Shown: positions 44,846 to 54,275, counted from the first letter of the stretch. The stretch is DNA of 64,000 bases from Methanolinea sp. (GCA_025453675.1 JALOPW010000001.1:62001-126000), one strand, 5' to 3'. Made by a program: numbers and translations. Notes: generated from the letters alone by a model not told the origin.

Positions 44846-46545
44846 TGCCGGGGATCCTGATACGAAACGCGTTTGTGATCGATCCCCTCTCAGGGGTGAA
44901 GGGGGAGGTCATGGACATCGCTATCCGCGACGGGAAGATCGTGGAGGAAGCATCAACCGACGCGGTGGTCATCGATGCTGCCCGCTGCCTGACCCTGCCC
45001 GGCGGAATCGACTCCCATTCCCACGTCTGCGGGACGAAGGTGAATTTTGGCCGTTACATGAGCCCCGAGGACATGAGGGCAGGAAGAACTGCCCGAAAAG
45101 GGGTGATGCACGTGACCTCCGGCTACAGTGTTCCCACCACTTTCGGGAACTCCTACCGGTACAGCACCATGGGCTATACCACTATCCTTGAGGGGGCAAT
45201 GGCCCCCCTGGAAGCCCGGCATACCCACGAGGAGTTCACCGCCACTCCCCACCAGGACATGCTCGCGAACACGCTCTTTGACGGGAACTGGTCCATCATG
45301 GAGGCGGTGAAGGAGAAGGATGTGAAGAGGGCAGCAGCAGTGGTGGCCTGGACCCTCTCCGCAGTCAAGGGCTTTGCCATCAAGCTGACCAACCCGGGGG
45401 GGACCGAGGCCTGGGGGTGGGGCGGTGACGTGAACAGCATCCATGACCAGGTCCCTCACTTCGGGGTAACGCCGGCCGAGATCATTGGAACCATGATCCA
45501 GGCGAATGAGCTCCTGAACCTCCCCCACTCCGTTCACCTCCATTGCAACAACCTGGGAGTGCCGGGGAATTACCAGACCACGCTGGAGACTATCGGCCTG
45601 GTACCGGATCTGAACCGGGATCGCCAGAGCCTGTACCTCACCCATGTGCAGTTCCATTCCTATGGGGGGTCGACCTGGAGGGATATCTGTTCGAAGTCCG
45701 AGGACGTCGCCCGGGCAGTGAACAACACGCCGCAGGTGGTCATGGACATGGGACAGATCATGTTCGGGAGGACCACCACCATGACCGCAGACGGGCCCAT
45801 GGAGTTCAAGCTCTATATGCTCCACCATAACAAGTGGAGCAACCATGACGTGGAACTGGAGACTGGGTCCGGGATTACCCCTGTCTATTACGGGAGAAAG
45901 AGCCTGGTCAATTGTGTGATGTGGTCCATCGGCCTTGAACTTGCACTTCTGGCGAAAAATCCCTGGCAGTGCCTCCTCTCTACTGACAATCCAAACGGAG
46001 CCCCCTTTGTGAAGTATCCCGAGATCATCGCACTCCTGATGAGCCGGAGATTCAGGGAGAACGAGAGGAAGATGATCGATCCGCGTACCGAGCATTTTGT
46101 ACCCCTGTTTGCCATCGAGAGAGAGCTGGACTGGTATGAGATCGCAGTGATGACCCGTGCAGCCCAGGCAAAAGCCCTTGGGATCACCCGCATCGGAAAG
46201 GGATACCTGGCGCCGGGAGCGGAGGCGGACGTGGCAATTTTTCCCCTGAAGCCAGATGAGATCGACCCGTCTGTTGATTACCAGCAGGTCATGGCCGGGT
46301 TTTCCCGCACCCGCTACACCATCAAGCGCGGACGGGTAGTGGCCCGGGACGGGGAGGTGGTGGTCGAGGGTGCGAACAGCACTATTTGGACGAGAGCGAA
46401 TGTTCCGCCCGCATATGATATGAGTTCCGATCCGGAATTCACGAAGAAGTTCGAGCAGTATTACACAGTCAGGATGCGCAATTACCCTGTCCAGGATATC
46501 TACCTCCCGCGGGGCGTGCGCATCGATACGGAGGCATCGCTATGA
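44845..46545 (+). CDS. fwdA: Formylmethanofuran dehydrogenase subunit A (amidohydrolase)
   Basis: A 566-residue amidohydrolase-fold enzyme with the binuclear metal site: GIDSHSHVCG, FAIKLTNPGG (probable carboxylated Lys), HLHCNNLG and STDNPNGAPF. It condenses formate with methanofuran to give formyl-methanofuran. The ATG shares an A with the fwdB stop (TAATG), so translation is coupled. Confidence 0.95.
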   Translation: MPGILIRNAFVIDPLSGVKGEVMDIAIRDGKIVEEASTDAVVIDAARCLTLPGGIDSHSHVCGTKVNFGRYMSPEDMRAGRTARKGVMHVTSGYSVPTTFGNSYRYSTMGYTTILEGAMAPLEARHTHEEFTATPHQDMLANTLFDGNWSIMEAVKEKDVKRAAAVVAWTLSAVKGFAIKLTNPGGTEAWGWGGDVNSIHDQVPHFGVTPAEIIGTMIQANELLNLPHSVHLHCNNLGVPGNYQTTLETIGLVPDLNRDRQSLYLTHVQFHSYGGSTWRDICSKSEDVARAVNNTPQVVMDMGQIMFGRTTTMTADGPMEFKLYMLHHNKWSNHDVELETGSGITPVYYGRKSLVNCVMWSIGLELALLAKNPWQCLLSTDNPNGAPFVKYPEIIALLMSRRFRENERKMIDPRTEHFVPLFAIERELDWYEIAVMTRAAQAKALGITRIGKGYLAPGAEADVAIFPLKPDEIDPSVDYQQVMAGFSRTRYTIKRGRVVARDGEVVVEGANSTIWTRANVPPAYDMSSDPEFTKKFEQYYTVRMRNYPVQDIYLPRGVRIDTEASL

Positions 46546-47306
46546 GGGTCATCCTGAAGACCCGGCCCAGGGAGAAACCGAGGATTCCTATCGAGGCAGA
46601 GGAGATCATCCCCCAGAATTTCCTGCGAAAGAATGACATGAAGGTCTTTGAAGGGAACAAGGAACGGACGCTCGAGGATCTCTTCTTTGTGACCATCGAA
46701 GGCCCGGCGGTCTCGCCTGACCAGGTCGAGGTGGTCCTCACCGGCAATACGGGGATGATCAAGAGGGTGGGCGAGTACATGAACGCAGGACGCATCATCA
46801 TAGAGGGGGATATCGGGATGCATTGCGGCAATTTCATGAGTGCGGGGGAGATCATCATCCGCGGGAACGCCGATGCATGGCTCGGACGGGAGATGAGGGG
46901 TGGCCGCATCCTCTGTGAAGGGAACGCAAGCCACTACTGTGCGGCAGGGTACCGGGGGGAGAAACGTGGTATGAGGGGCGGGATCATGGAGGTGAAAGGG
47001 AATGCAGGAGATTTTACTGCTGAATATCTCTCGGGCGGTGATGTCATCATTCACGGGAACTGCGGAGACCTCCCTGGCGTCGAGATGAGGGGAGGCACCC
47101 TGGTCATCGGCGGCGAATGCGCACGGCCCTGCGGCAACATGACGGGAGGGACCTGCATGGTATTCGGAAAGGCACAGCGGGTGCTTCCCACATTCCGCAG
47201 CAATGGATCTCAGGATATGGATTATGCAGGAAAGCGTTACCGGATGAATCTCTTCCGGGGTGACGTCGCCAACAGGGGAAAAGGAACCCTGATGATCAGG
47301 GCATGA
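46542..47306 (+). CDS. fwdC: Formylmethanofuran dehydrogenase subunit C
   Basis: A 254-residue beta-helix protein, with many G-N-x-G repeats (VVLTGNTGMIKRVGEYMNAG, IIEGDIGMHCGNFMSAG, IIRGNADAWLGREMRGG). This right-handed helix, akin to the alpha subunit of glutamate synthase, is FwdC, a scaffold for FwdA and FwdB. It is the last gene of the operon and overlaps fwdA by four bases. Confidence 0.94.
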   Translation: MRVILKTRPREKPRIPIEAEEIIPQNFLRKNDMKVFEGNKERTLEDLFFVTIEGPAVSPDQVEVVLTGNTGMIKRVGEYMNAGRIIIEGDIGMHCGNFMSAGEIIIRGNADAWLGREMRGGRILCEGNASHYCAAGYRGEKRGMRGGIMEVKGNAGDFTAEYLSGGDVIIHGNCGDLPGVEMRGGTLVIGGECARPCGNMTGGTCMVFGKAQRVLPTFRSNGSQDMDYAGKRYRMNLFRGDVANRGKGTLMIRA

Positions 47307-47317
47307 GCCCTTTTACT

Positions 47318-47342
47318 ATGAAAATGGCTACGCCATTTTCAT
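47318..47342. repeat. Dispersed hairpin element, copy 1
   Basis: ATGAAAATGGC(TAC)GCCATTTTCAT, an 11-bp stem with a 3-nt loop, 12 bases after the fwdC stop. It matches the stem of the copy at 47386-47410. Confidence 0.8.
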
Positions 47343-47385
47343 GATTTATGTCCGAAATCCTGAAAGGAGTTCATAGAGTGTGAAT

Positions 47386-47425
47386 ATGAAAATGGCTGCG
47401 CCATTTTCATGAATGCATATGCGTG
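47386..47425 (+). repeat. Dispersed hairpin element, copy 2 (with conserved tail)
   Basis: The same 11-bp stem with loop TGC, followed by the tail GAATGCATATGCGT. Bases 47389-47425 match the inverse complement of 52107-52143 at 34 of 37 positions. Confidence 0.85.
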
Positions 47426-47555
47426 TGTCTCGAAGAGAATCAGGTAGTTTTTTAAGATAGTGGGCCGTTTCCTGACAGGATATTCCCATACTCTTTTTTA
47501 TCCTGAAACTGCATCTATTTTTACCCAATTTCCCGAAATTTCACCGTGATACGCT

Positions 47556-50500
47556 ATGATCTCTGTGCTCCTTGTTGATGACGAACCTGCCCTCCTGGAT
47601 ATCGCCCAGATATTCCTTGAAAAGGACAGAAAAATGTCAGTAACCCTTTCAGAATCGGCAAAGGATGCCCTGGTGAAGATGGGGCAGGGGAGTTTTGACA
47701 TTATCATCTCCGATTATGAGATGCCCCAGATGAATGGCATCGAGTTTTTAAAGGCAGTAAAAGCGCAGGGCCTTGATATCCCCTTCATCATCTTTACCGG
47801 ACGAGGCAGGGAGCACGTGGCGATCGAGGCGTTGAACATCGGGGCTTCCTTCTATCTCCAGAAGGGGGGTGATCCCAAGTCGCAGTTTGCAGAGCTTCGC
47901 AACATGATCATGCAGGCGGTACAGCGGAAGAAGGCGGAAGAGGAGGTGCGCCTGAACCAGCGCAGGCTCCAGGCGATGATTGATCTCCACCAGATGTCAG
48001 GCGCGGATTCGAGGGAACTGTGCACCTATGCACTGGAGAAGGCCATCGATCTCACCGGGAGCACCATGGGCTACCTCGCATTCCTGAATGAAGATGAGAC
48101 AATCCTCTCCATGTATGCCTGGTCAAGATCCGCACTGGGCGAATGCAACATCACCGAGAAACAGCTGGTATATCCTGTAGAGAAGACCGGACTCTGGGGG
48201 GAACCAGTCCGCCAGCGCCGCCCGGTGATCATCAATGACTACCTGGCACCCCATCATGCGAAGAAGGGGTACCCACAAGGTCATGTGAAGATCTCCCGGC
48301 ACATGGGTGTCCCGGTGATGGACGGGACCAGGATCGTCATGCTGGCAGGGCTTGGCAACAAGTCAGGCGAGTACTTCGATGACGACATACGGCAGGTCAC
48401 CCACCTCATGGGGGGATTATGGCAGATCCTCAAGCGGAAGAGGATAGAGACCGAACTTGTGGAGAGTGAGAAGAAGTTCCGTTCATACTTCGAACTCCCC
48501 CTTGTCGGCATCGCTATCACCTCGCCCGATATGCACTGGATAACGGCGAACCAGAAACTCTGCCGGATGCTTGGATACCAGATAGAAGAACTGAAGGCCT
48601 TGAGCTGGACCGATCTCACCCCCCCCGAAGACCTCGAGAAAGAGATATCTCAGTATCACAAGGTGCTTTCAGGTGAGAAGGAATCGCATACCCTTGAGAA
48701 GAGGTATGTGAAGAAAGATGGACGGCTCATCGATGTGGAAGTCTCCTCCATGCCTGTCAGGAAGGAGAACGGCGAGGTGGAGTATTTCGTTGCCCTCATA
48801 CAGGACATCTCCCCGCTAGTGCAGGCGAAAGAGGAGTTGCAGGCGTCCAATAACCAGATGGCCGCCACCCTGGAGGAGCTCCGGTCTACCCAGGATTCCA
48901 TGAATGACTACTGCCACCGCCTGGAGAGGGAAGAACTGGCCCTACGCAAGAGCGAGGAGAAGTTCAGGACCATGGTGGAGACGGCCCCGAGCATCCTCAT
49001 CATCACAGATCTCAAGGGCAATTTCACGTATGCCAGCCCCAACACCCATGCATTCACCGGGTATTCCCCCGGGGAGGTGCAGACACTCGGGCTTTCCATG
49101 ATCCACCCTGACGATATGCCCCGGGTCAGGGAACTGGTTGCAGGAGTGTATGAGGAGCAGAAGGGATTGCGGAACCTGGAGTTCCGTGCGGTAAAGAAGA
49201 ATGGGGAGGTGTGGCATGCGTCCAGTTCCCTGGAACCCCTCATTGACGACCAGGGGTCGATGCTGGGTTTTCTCATCCAGACGATGGATATCACTTCACG
49301 GAAAAATGTAGAAGAGGCCCTTAAAAAGAGCGAGGAAAAATTCCGCGAGCTGGTGGAGACCATCAACGACCTGGTCTTCTCCCTTGATGCAGGGGGGGTC
49401 ATCACCTATGCCAGTCCCGCGGTCACCCGTATCTTCGGGTACCAGCCTGATGAGGTGGAAGGCCACCGTTTCATCGAGTACCTGCGTCCTGCGGATGTTC
49501 CAGAGGTCCTGGAAGGCTTCGCTCAATTCCAAAAAGAGCAGGATTCCGGGACATTTACCGTGGAATGGCAGGTAAAGACAAAAGAGGGGGATGAACGCTG
49601 GGTCAGGGTCTCCCTTCGCACGCTCTGGGACGGGGTTCAGTGCTGCGGTTTCACCGGGACTATCACTGATATACACGAACAGAGAAGAGCCAGGGATGAT
49701 CTCCTGGAGCGTGAAGCATTCCTCCAGGGCATCTTCCGGGCCACTCCCGTGGGGATAGGCATAGTACAGAACCGCGTCCTCTCCTGGATCAATGCGTCGG
49801 TCACCCGTATGACCGGGTACTCCCCCGAGGAACTGGAAGGGAAGAGTGCACGGCTGCTCTATCCCAGTGAGGAGGAGTTCACCAGGGTGGGGGAGGAGAA
49901 ATATCCCCTCATGTGGGAGACAGGGGTGGGATCCATTGAGAGCCGCTGGGCCAGGAAGGACGGCACCATTTTCGATGTCCTTCTCAGTTCATCCCCCCTG
50001 ACTCCCGGCGATCGCAACTCCCCCGTCATCTTCACTGTGTCAGATATCACCGACCAGAAGAGCGCAGAGGCTGCTCTCCGGTCCATGGAGCGTAAATACA
50101 GGGAACTGGTTGACAACATTCCGGATATCATCTACACCGCCGACCTGGAGGGGCGGATCACCTTCATGAACCAGGCCGGGCTGGAGGCGTTCGAGGTCAC
50201 GGGGGACGAAGTGGTGGGCCAGCCGTTTGAACCGAACCTTCATCCCGAGGATATTGCGGCAGGGAGAGCGACGTTCGAAGAAATTCTCCGCACCGGGATT
50301 CCGGCAATGAATTTTGAGTGCCGTTTCGTGGCCAGGAGGGGAAAAGGTCGCGTATTCCCGGTGATCAACAATGTGAGTGCCATTAAAGACGAGAATGGCC
50401 ACATAGTCGGGACCAGGGGGATTGCCCTCGATATCACTGGGAAGAAGAAGACAGAGGTGGAGCTGAGAGAGAGGGAGGAGCGCCTTCGGATGATCGCAGA

Positions 50501-51842
50501 ACAGGTTCCCGGGTCACTCTGGACCACCGATACCGATCTCGTGTTCACCTCTTCATACGGTGCAGGACTCATCGATATGGGGCTTGAGATCAACCAGGTC
50601 GTAGGGACGAGAGTGGATCTATTTTACGGGAACCAACCGGGAGCCGATGAGGCGGTTTCAGCACACCAAAGGGCGTTACATGGCGAATCTGTCAGTTATA
50701 CCGCGCAATTCAGGGATCGCATCTACAAAGCCCATTTAGAGCCACTCAGGGGGAATAAAGGAGAGATTATCGGGACCCTGGGGATAGCGTTCGACATCAC
50801 TGACCTGCAGAAAACAGAGGAGGCTCTCATGGAGAGCGAACTTTTGCTCCGCACTTTCATCAATGCGATACCCGAACCAGCCTACCTCGTTGATGCCAGG
50901 GGCCAGATCATCTCGGCAAATGCCGCGTTCTGTCACCTTCATTCGGTCACAGATGCCAAGGCGGCAGTGATGAATGTCTTCACCCTGATCGACGGGGAGA
51001 TGGGTGGAACGATGCAGGGGCGTATGCAGGAGGTTTTTTCAACGGGGAGAGAAGCCCGGTTTGAGATGGCGTATGGGGATCGTGTCTCCCTGATGAATGT
51101 GTATCCCATCAGGGATTCCCAGGGAACCATTACCCGTGCGGCAGTATTCTCCATGGACATTACCGACCAGAAAAAGGCCCAGGATGTGCTCGCCCTTCTG
51201 AATAAGAAGCTCTCTCTCCTCTCCGGCATCACCCGACATGATGCCCTCGGCCGGATTACTATCCTGAAGAGTTATCTGGAGCTGATGATGGAGCAGACCG
51301 ACGATCCCCTCCTCCTCACCTATATCAGAAAGGAAGAACGGGGAGTCAATGCTCTCCAGGATCTCCTGGAATTCACCGAGAGTTACCAGAATGTGGGAAT
51401 GACCTCTCCGTCATGGCAGGACGTGAGCGGGGCCATTCGGGAGAGTGCAGACAGCCAGGATCTCCACCATGTCACCATTTACCTTGACACCCAGGGTCTG
51501 GAACTGTATGCAGATCCCATGCTCGAGAAGGTCTTTTCCTCGCTGATTGAGAATGCCGTCTTGTATGGAGGCACTCTCACCAGGATGACATTCTCCACGA
51601 TGGAGGACGAGGGGGGCCTGCTGCTCATCTGCGAGGATGATGGCGTGGGTGTACCCCACGATCAAAAGGAGACCCTCTTTGCCCTGGGGGTGGGGCAGAA
51701 CACGGGGTATGGGCTGTTCCTTGTCAGGGAGGTGCTCTCCATCACCGGGTTCTCCATCCACGAGACCGGCGAACCAGGGAAAGGGGCCCGGTTTGAGATC
51801 CGCGTCCCCCAAGGTGCATTCCGGTTTTCCGAATCCCGTTAA
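47556..51842 (+). CDS. Very large sensor histidine kinase: REC-GAF-7xPAS-kinase core
   Basis: A 1428-residue soluble protein. Residues 1-118 form a receiver domain starting MISVLLVDDEPALLDIAQIF, with the phospho-acceptor Asp in ISDYEMPQ near residue 52. A GAF domain (about 140-300) and seven PAS domains (about 304-1215) follow. The end has an H-box, GITRHDALG with His near 1226, then LIENAVLYGG, DDGVGVPHD and GVGQNTGYGLFLV as the ATPase boxes. No membrane segment is present. A REC domain in front is unusual and suggests the kinase sits downstream of another sensor. It is flanked by inverted copies of a hairpin element. Confidence 0.9.
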   Translation: MISVLLVDDEPALLDIAQIFLEKDRKMSVTLSESAKDALVKMGQGSFDIIISDYEMPQMNGIEFLKAVKAQGLDIPFIIFTGRGREHVAIEALNIGASFYLQKGGDPKSQFAELRNMIMQAVQRKKAEEEVRLNQRRLQAMIDLHQMSGADSRELCTYALEKAIDLTGSTMGYLAFLNEDETILSMYAWSRSALGECNITEKQLVYPVEKTGLWGEPVRQRRPVIINDYLAPHHAKKGYPQGHVKISRHMGVPVMDGTRIVMLAGLGNKSGEYFDDDIRQVTHLMGGLWQILKRKRIETELVESEKKFRSYFELPLVGIAITSPDMHWITANQKLCRMLGYQIEELKALSWTDLTPPEDLEKEISQYHKVLSGEKESHTLEKRYVKKDGRLIDVEVSSMPVRKENGEVEYFVALIQDISPLVQAKEELQASNNQMAATLEELRSTQDSMNDYCHRLEREELALRKSEEKFRTMVETAPSILIITDLKGNFTYASPNTHAFTGYSPGEVQTLGLSMIHPDDMPRVRELVAGVYEEQKGLRNLEFRAVKKNGEVWHASSSLEPLIDDQGSMLGFLIQTMDITSRKNVEEALKKSEEKFRELVETINDLVFSLDAGGVITYASPAVTRIFGYQPDEVEGHRFIEYLRPADVPEVLEGFAQFQKEQDSGTFTVEWQVKTKEGDERWVRVSLRTLWDGVQCCGFTGTITDIHEQRRARDDLLEREAFLQGIFRATPVGIGIVQNRVLSWINASVTRMTGYSPEELEGKSARLLYPSEEEFTRVGEEKYPLMWETGVGSIESRWARKDGTIFDVLLSSSPLTPGDRNSPVIFTVSDITDQKSAEAALRSMERKYRELVDNIPDIIYTADLEGRITFMNQAGLEAFEVTGDEVVGQPFEPNLHPEDIAAGRATFEEILRTGIPAMNFECRFVARRGKGRVFPVINNVSAIKDENGHIVGTRGIALDITGKKKTEVELREREERLRMIAEQVPGSLWTTDTDLVFTSSYGAGLIDMGLEINQVVGTRVDLFYGNQPGADEAVSAHQRALHGESVSYTAQFRDRIYKAHLEPLRGNKGEIIGTLGIAFDITDLQKTEEALMESELLLRTFINAIPEPAYLVDARGQIISANAAFCHLHSVTDAKAAVMNVFTLIDGEMGGTMQGRMQEVFSTGREARFEMAYGDRVSLMNVYPIRDSQGTITRAAVFSMDITDQKKAQDVLALLNKKLSLLSGITRHDALGRITILKSYLELMMEQTDDPLLLTYIRKEERGVNALQDLLEFTESYQNVGMTSPSWQDVSGAIRESADSQDLHHVTIYLDTQGLELYADPMLEKVFSSLIENAVLYGGTLTRMTFSTMEDEGGLLLICEDDGVGVPHDQKETLFALGVGQNTGYGLFLVREVLSITGFSIHETGEPGKGARFEIRVPQGAFRFSESR

Positions 51843-52106
51843 GGAGATTGCTCATTCCCTACATCCCGCGATTTGCGGAAAATGACCCATGAAGGATATC
51901 CCGGAATGGTGGGTCTGCAATCCCGTGCGCTTTCTGATTCCCTGTGGGGCAAGCGATCATTTCTCCACATGATGGAGGGTGGAGGATTGCTCCTCTACCT
52001 TTCAGCACAGTATTGGAACAGCAGTCCGGTGGATGCACCTTGAGCCTTGAATACATCGATCGCCGATTCAACCCATCCAAAAAACTACATGATCCTCTCT
52101 GAAATG

Positions 52107-52143
52107 CACGCATATGCATTCGTGAAAACGGCACAGCCATTTT
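52107..52143 (-). repeat. Dispersed hairpin element, copy 3 (inverted)
   Basis: Its inverse complement differs from 47389-47425 at three of 37 positions. The two copies flank the giant sensor kinase in opposite orientations. Confidence 0.85.
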
Positions 52144-52146
52144 GGC

Positions 52147-52172
52147 ATGAAAACCGCATCCGCGGTTTTCAT
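52147..52172. repeat. Perfect hairpin related to the dispersed element
   Basis: ATGAAAACCGC(ATCC)GCGGTTTTCAT, an 11-bp stem with a 4-nt loop, directly beside copy 3. The outer ATGAAAA/TTTTCAT is shared with the other copies; the inner pairs differ but complement each other. Confidence 0.7.
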
Positions 52173-52247
52173 CAGGGGGGCATGTGACCCGACGGTCTCA
52201 TGTGCGTGTCATTCGAAAAAAGTGAAGAGTGATGAATGGAGAAAGAT

Positions 52248-52694
52248 TCAGGCCCTGAATTCCAGAACCTGATCATAGATCCGGTATCTCTCACCGTTCA
52301 TCATCCTTGCAGAGACGATCACCCGGTCTATTGCGGTGGTGCCCGTAACCTCCATGAAGTCACCGATTGCAGGTGTACTGATACTGGCGGTCCCGATGGT
52401 ACCATCCGCGCGGATGACCTCTGCATCGAGGGAGGAGACCAGCCGCATACCCTGCCCTCCCCTGAATTCAACCCTGATGACAGGGTTTGGGGAGAAAGTG
52501 CCCCTGGTCACTGTGACCAGGACCCTGTACTCTGCGGGAACCGTATCTGTCGGCCCTGGAACCAGGTCAGGAGCCGGCATTGTCGGGGTGGGCGGGGTAG
52601 GAAGGGGGGTAACCTGCGTCTCTGGTTGCGTGCATCCGGAGAAGAGAACCAGGCTGCAGAGGATCAGGACAGAGATGAGGATAGGGATTCTCAT
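52248..52694 (-). CDS. Small lipoprotein
   Basis: A 148-residue secreted protein. A signal peptide ends in a lipobox, LVLFSGC (Cys at about residue 21). A Pro/Thr-rich linker (QVTPLPTPPTPTMPAPD) leads to a beta-rich domain of about 95 residues that I do not recognise. It would be anchored to the outside of the membrane by lipid on the Cys. It is in the same orientation as the other surface protein genes to 55 kb. Confidence 0.75.
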   Translation of the reverse strand: MRIPILISVLILCSLVLFSGCTQPETQVTPLPTPPTPTMPAPDLVPGPTDTVPAEYRVLVTVTRGTFSPNPVIRVEFRGGQGMRLVSSLDAEVIRADGTIGTASISTPAIGDFMEVTGTTAIDRVIVSARMMNGERYRIYDQVLEFRA

Positions 52695-52955
52695 GCCATG
52701 GGGTATGCACCCGGGTTTTTAAAAAAGGTTGCTCTCAGGGATTACCGGCATTCCAGAGGGATAACCTGCACCATTCCCATCTTCATATCAGGGAGTTACA
52801 GGGGAGAAGAAGAACAGTATTCTCTTTGTAACACATGCATACAAGAAGAAAAATGCAGGGAATTTTTTGTATCCAGCCGTTTTAAACCCCGTGCCCGGGT
52901 AAAGAGTATACTCCGTGAAAACAAGAATGATTCATTTCGCAACCGGCTCGACGCA

Positions 52956-52978
52956 TGAAAATGCCGGAGGCATTTTCA
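52956..52978. repeat. Hairpin related to the dispersed element
   Basis: TGAAAATGCC(GGA)GGCATTTTCA, a 10-bp stem with a 3-nt loop, with outer bases like the copies at 47.3 and 52.1 kb. It lies 3' of the zinc-ribbon gene and could act as its terminator. Confidence 0.6.
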
Positions 52979-53005
52979 AATGTTAAAATAATCACGATAA
53001 TGCGA

Positions 53006-53134
53006 TTAAACCTCTTCCACGTCCTCGGATTGGCATGAAGGACACATGGGGTGCCGTCCCACACCCTTAAACTTCTCCCCGCAGTCCCTGCACTTGTAAT
53101 TCTTCCCTTTCACCCTTTCTGGAGGGACATCCAT
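53006..53134 (-). CDS. Small zinc-ribbon protein
   Basis: A 42-residue protein starting MDVPPERVKGKNYKCRDCGE and continuing to MCPSCQSEDVEEV. The two CxxC knuckles, KCRDC and MCPSC, are spaced 17 residues apart and form a rubredoxin-like zinc ribbon. It is shorter than the usual annotation cut-off. A GGAGG element lies ten bases before the ATG. I infer a zinc-binding protein; the partner is unknown. Confidence 0.75.
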   Translation of the reverse strand: MDVPPERVKGKNYKCRDCGEKFKGVGRHPMCPSCQSEDVEEV

Positions 53135-53266
53135 GTCAACCGGGCCTCCGACTGTGCACATGCTCGTTTCACCTCACTAGGAGGGATGGAGAGGACAGGA
53201 TATAAGATTAACCCTTGGTGTTTCTGTGAATTCTGTGATTTTTTTTATAAAAACGGGTGAATGGAA

Positions 53267-54058
53267 TCAGACTGGATCCCTGAACAGGATCCCCACCATG
53301 ATCAGTATTCCAACCAGGTAAAGGCTATTCAGAGGTGCGGTAGTGGGGGCAGGAACCAGTGTCTCCACTCCAGGGAGGGTTTGCAGGGTGGTGGGTATAG
53401 GGGTAGTTCCCGGAGTAACGGCAGGTGAGAGAGTCCGCGTGAAACTGATGCGATCACCGGCCGCAAGGGTGATTGCTCCCTGTTCAGGTATGTAACCCTG
53501 CTTTTCGAGTTGAACCACATACTCACCCGGGGCCAGGTTCTCGAACACACGCGGACTGTCTCCGGAATATTTGCCATTCAGGTATATCGCGGCATCTTCC
53601 GGGTCCGATGCAACATCGAGGGAGCCGGTTGTCACTGCCCGTGTGAGGAGTACCTCGATTTCGGCATAGTTCACCCCGGAGAGGGCATTCGCCGCGACAG
53701 GTTGTGTCGAGACATACACGATATGGCTTCCGGGAGCCAGGCCCCCCGAAACCCTCCCCGTATTCCAGGTATATGCCCACCGCTCGTTCTCGACCATGAC
53801 CTGTGTGAACGTATCCGGGTTCCCGGTGACTACCGGAGCGTTGCTGTTGTCCATGCGTGCCCCGTTCGGAGGCATGCCAGGCCCGGTCACGAAGAGGTAG
53901 ACGGTGTCCACCAGCTGCACCGTGCCATTCAGGGGGATTGTGTCCCCGATAGTGGCGGTGATGGTCTTCGCAGAGCCGACCCCGCACAGGGCAGAGGAGA
54001 ACAGCAACAGGATGGCGAGGAAGACCATGACAGGCCGATTCGTTTCTTGGATGGTCAT
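53267..54058 (-). CDS. Surface protein with PEGA domain and C-terminal anchor
   Basis: A 263-residue protein: a signal peptide (about 1-30), then a beta-rich domain with IGDTIPLNGTVQLVDTVYLF and VTGPGMPPNGARMDN, like domains common in Methanomicrobiales surface proteins. A PEGA domain at about 147-215 follows (GSLDVASDPEDAAIYLNGKY). A Pro/Thr-rich spacer (TPGTTPIPTTLQTLPG) and a hydrophobic C-terminal helix end it. It is probably a cell-wall or S-layer-associated protein. Confidence 0.85.
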   Translation of the reverse strand: MTIQETNRPVMVFLAILLLFSSALCGVGSAKTITATIGDTIPLNGTVQLVDTVYLFVTGPGMPPNGARMDNSNAPVVTGNPDTFTQVMVENERWAYTWNTGRVSGGLAPGSHIVYVSTQPVAANALSGVNYAEIEVLLTRAVTTGSLDVASDPEDAAIYLNGKYSGDSPRVFENLAPGEYVVQLEKQGYIPEQGAITLAAGDRISFTRTLSPAVTPGTTPIPTTLQTLPGVETLVPAPTTAPLNSLYLVGILIMVGILFRDPV

Positions 54059-54137
54059 ATATTCCCCTGTGATGTGTAGGGCTATGAATGGTGGTGTTCG
54101 GGGGAGTGATCCCAGAAAGAGGTGCGGCTGATTGGGT

Positions 54138-54266
54138 TCACAGGGGCCACCTGTTCCTGGCTATGGCCCTTTTCCACGCCTTATAGGAGTTTGCGAAGAT
54201 ACCTGCCGCTCCAGGCTTCTCCCTGTACTTCTGGATGAGCATTGCCTGGTACGGGTTGATCGCCAT
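54138..54266 (-). CDS. Possible small basic protein
   Basis: A 42-residue frame starting MAINPYQAMLIQKYREKPGA and ending in KAWKRAIARNRWPL. No family is recognised, and there is no ribosome binding site. A 14-bp palindrome (54276-54289) sits ten bases upstream, which would fit an operator. Kept as a candidate only. Confidence 0.3.
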   Translation of the reverse strand: MAINPYQAMLIQKYREKPGAAGIFANSYKAWKRAIARNRWPL

Positions 54267-54275
54267 AAAAAGAAG

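Larger units (their letters stand above)
51843..52247. other. Intergenic region with hairpin elements
   Basis: Four hundred bases without a convincing gene between the sensor kinase and the lipoprotein gene. They hold the inverted copy of the dispersed element at 52107-52143 and a second hairpin at 52147-52172. A further related motif, ATGTGCGTGT, occurs near 52200. Confidence 0.6.

Noticed and set aside
44953-46095. A 380-codon open frame on the minus strand opposite fwdA
   Set aside because: fwdA is certain, and the antisense product has no recognisable domain or good start.
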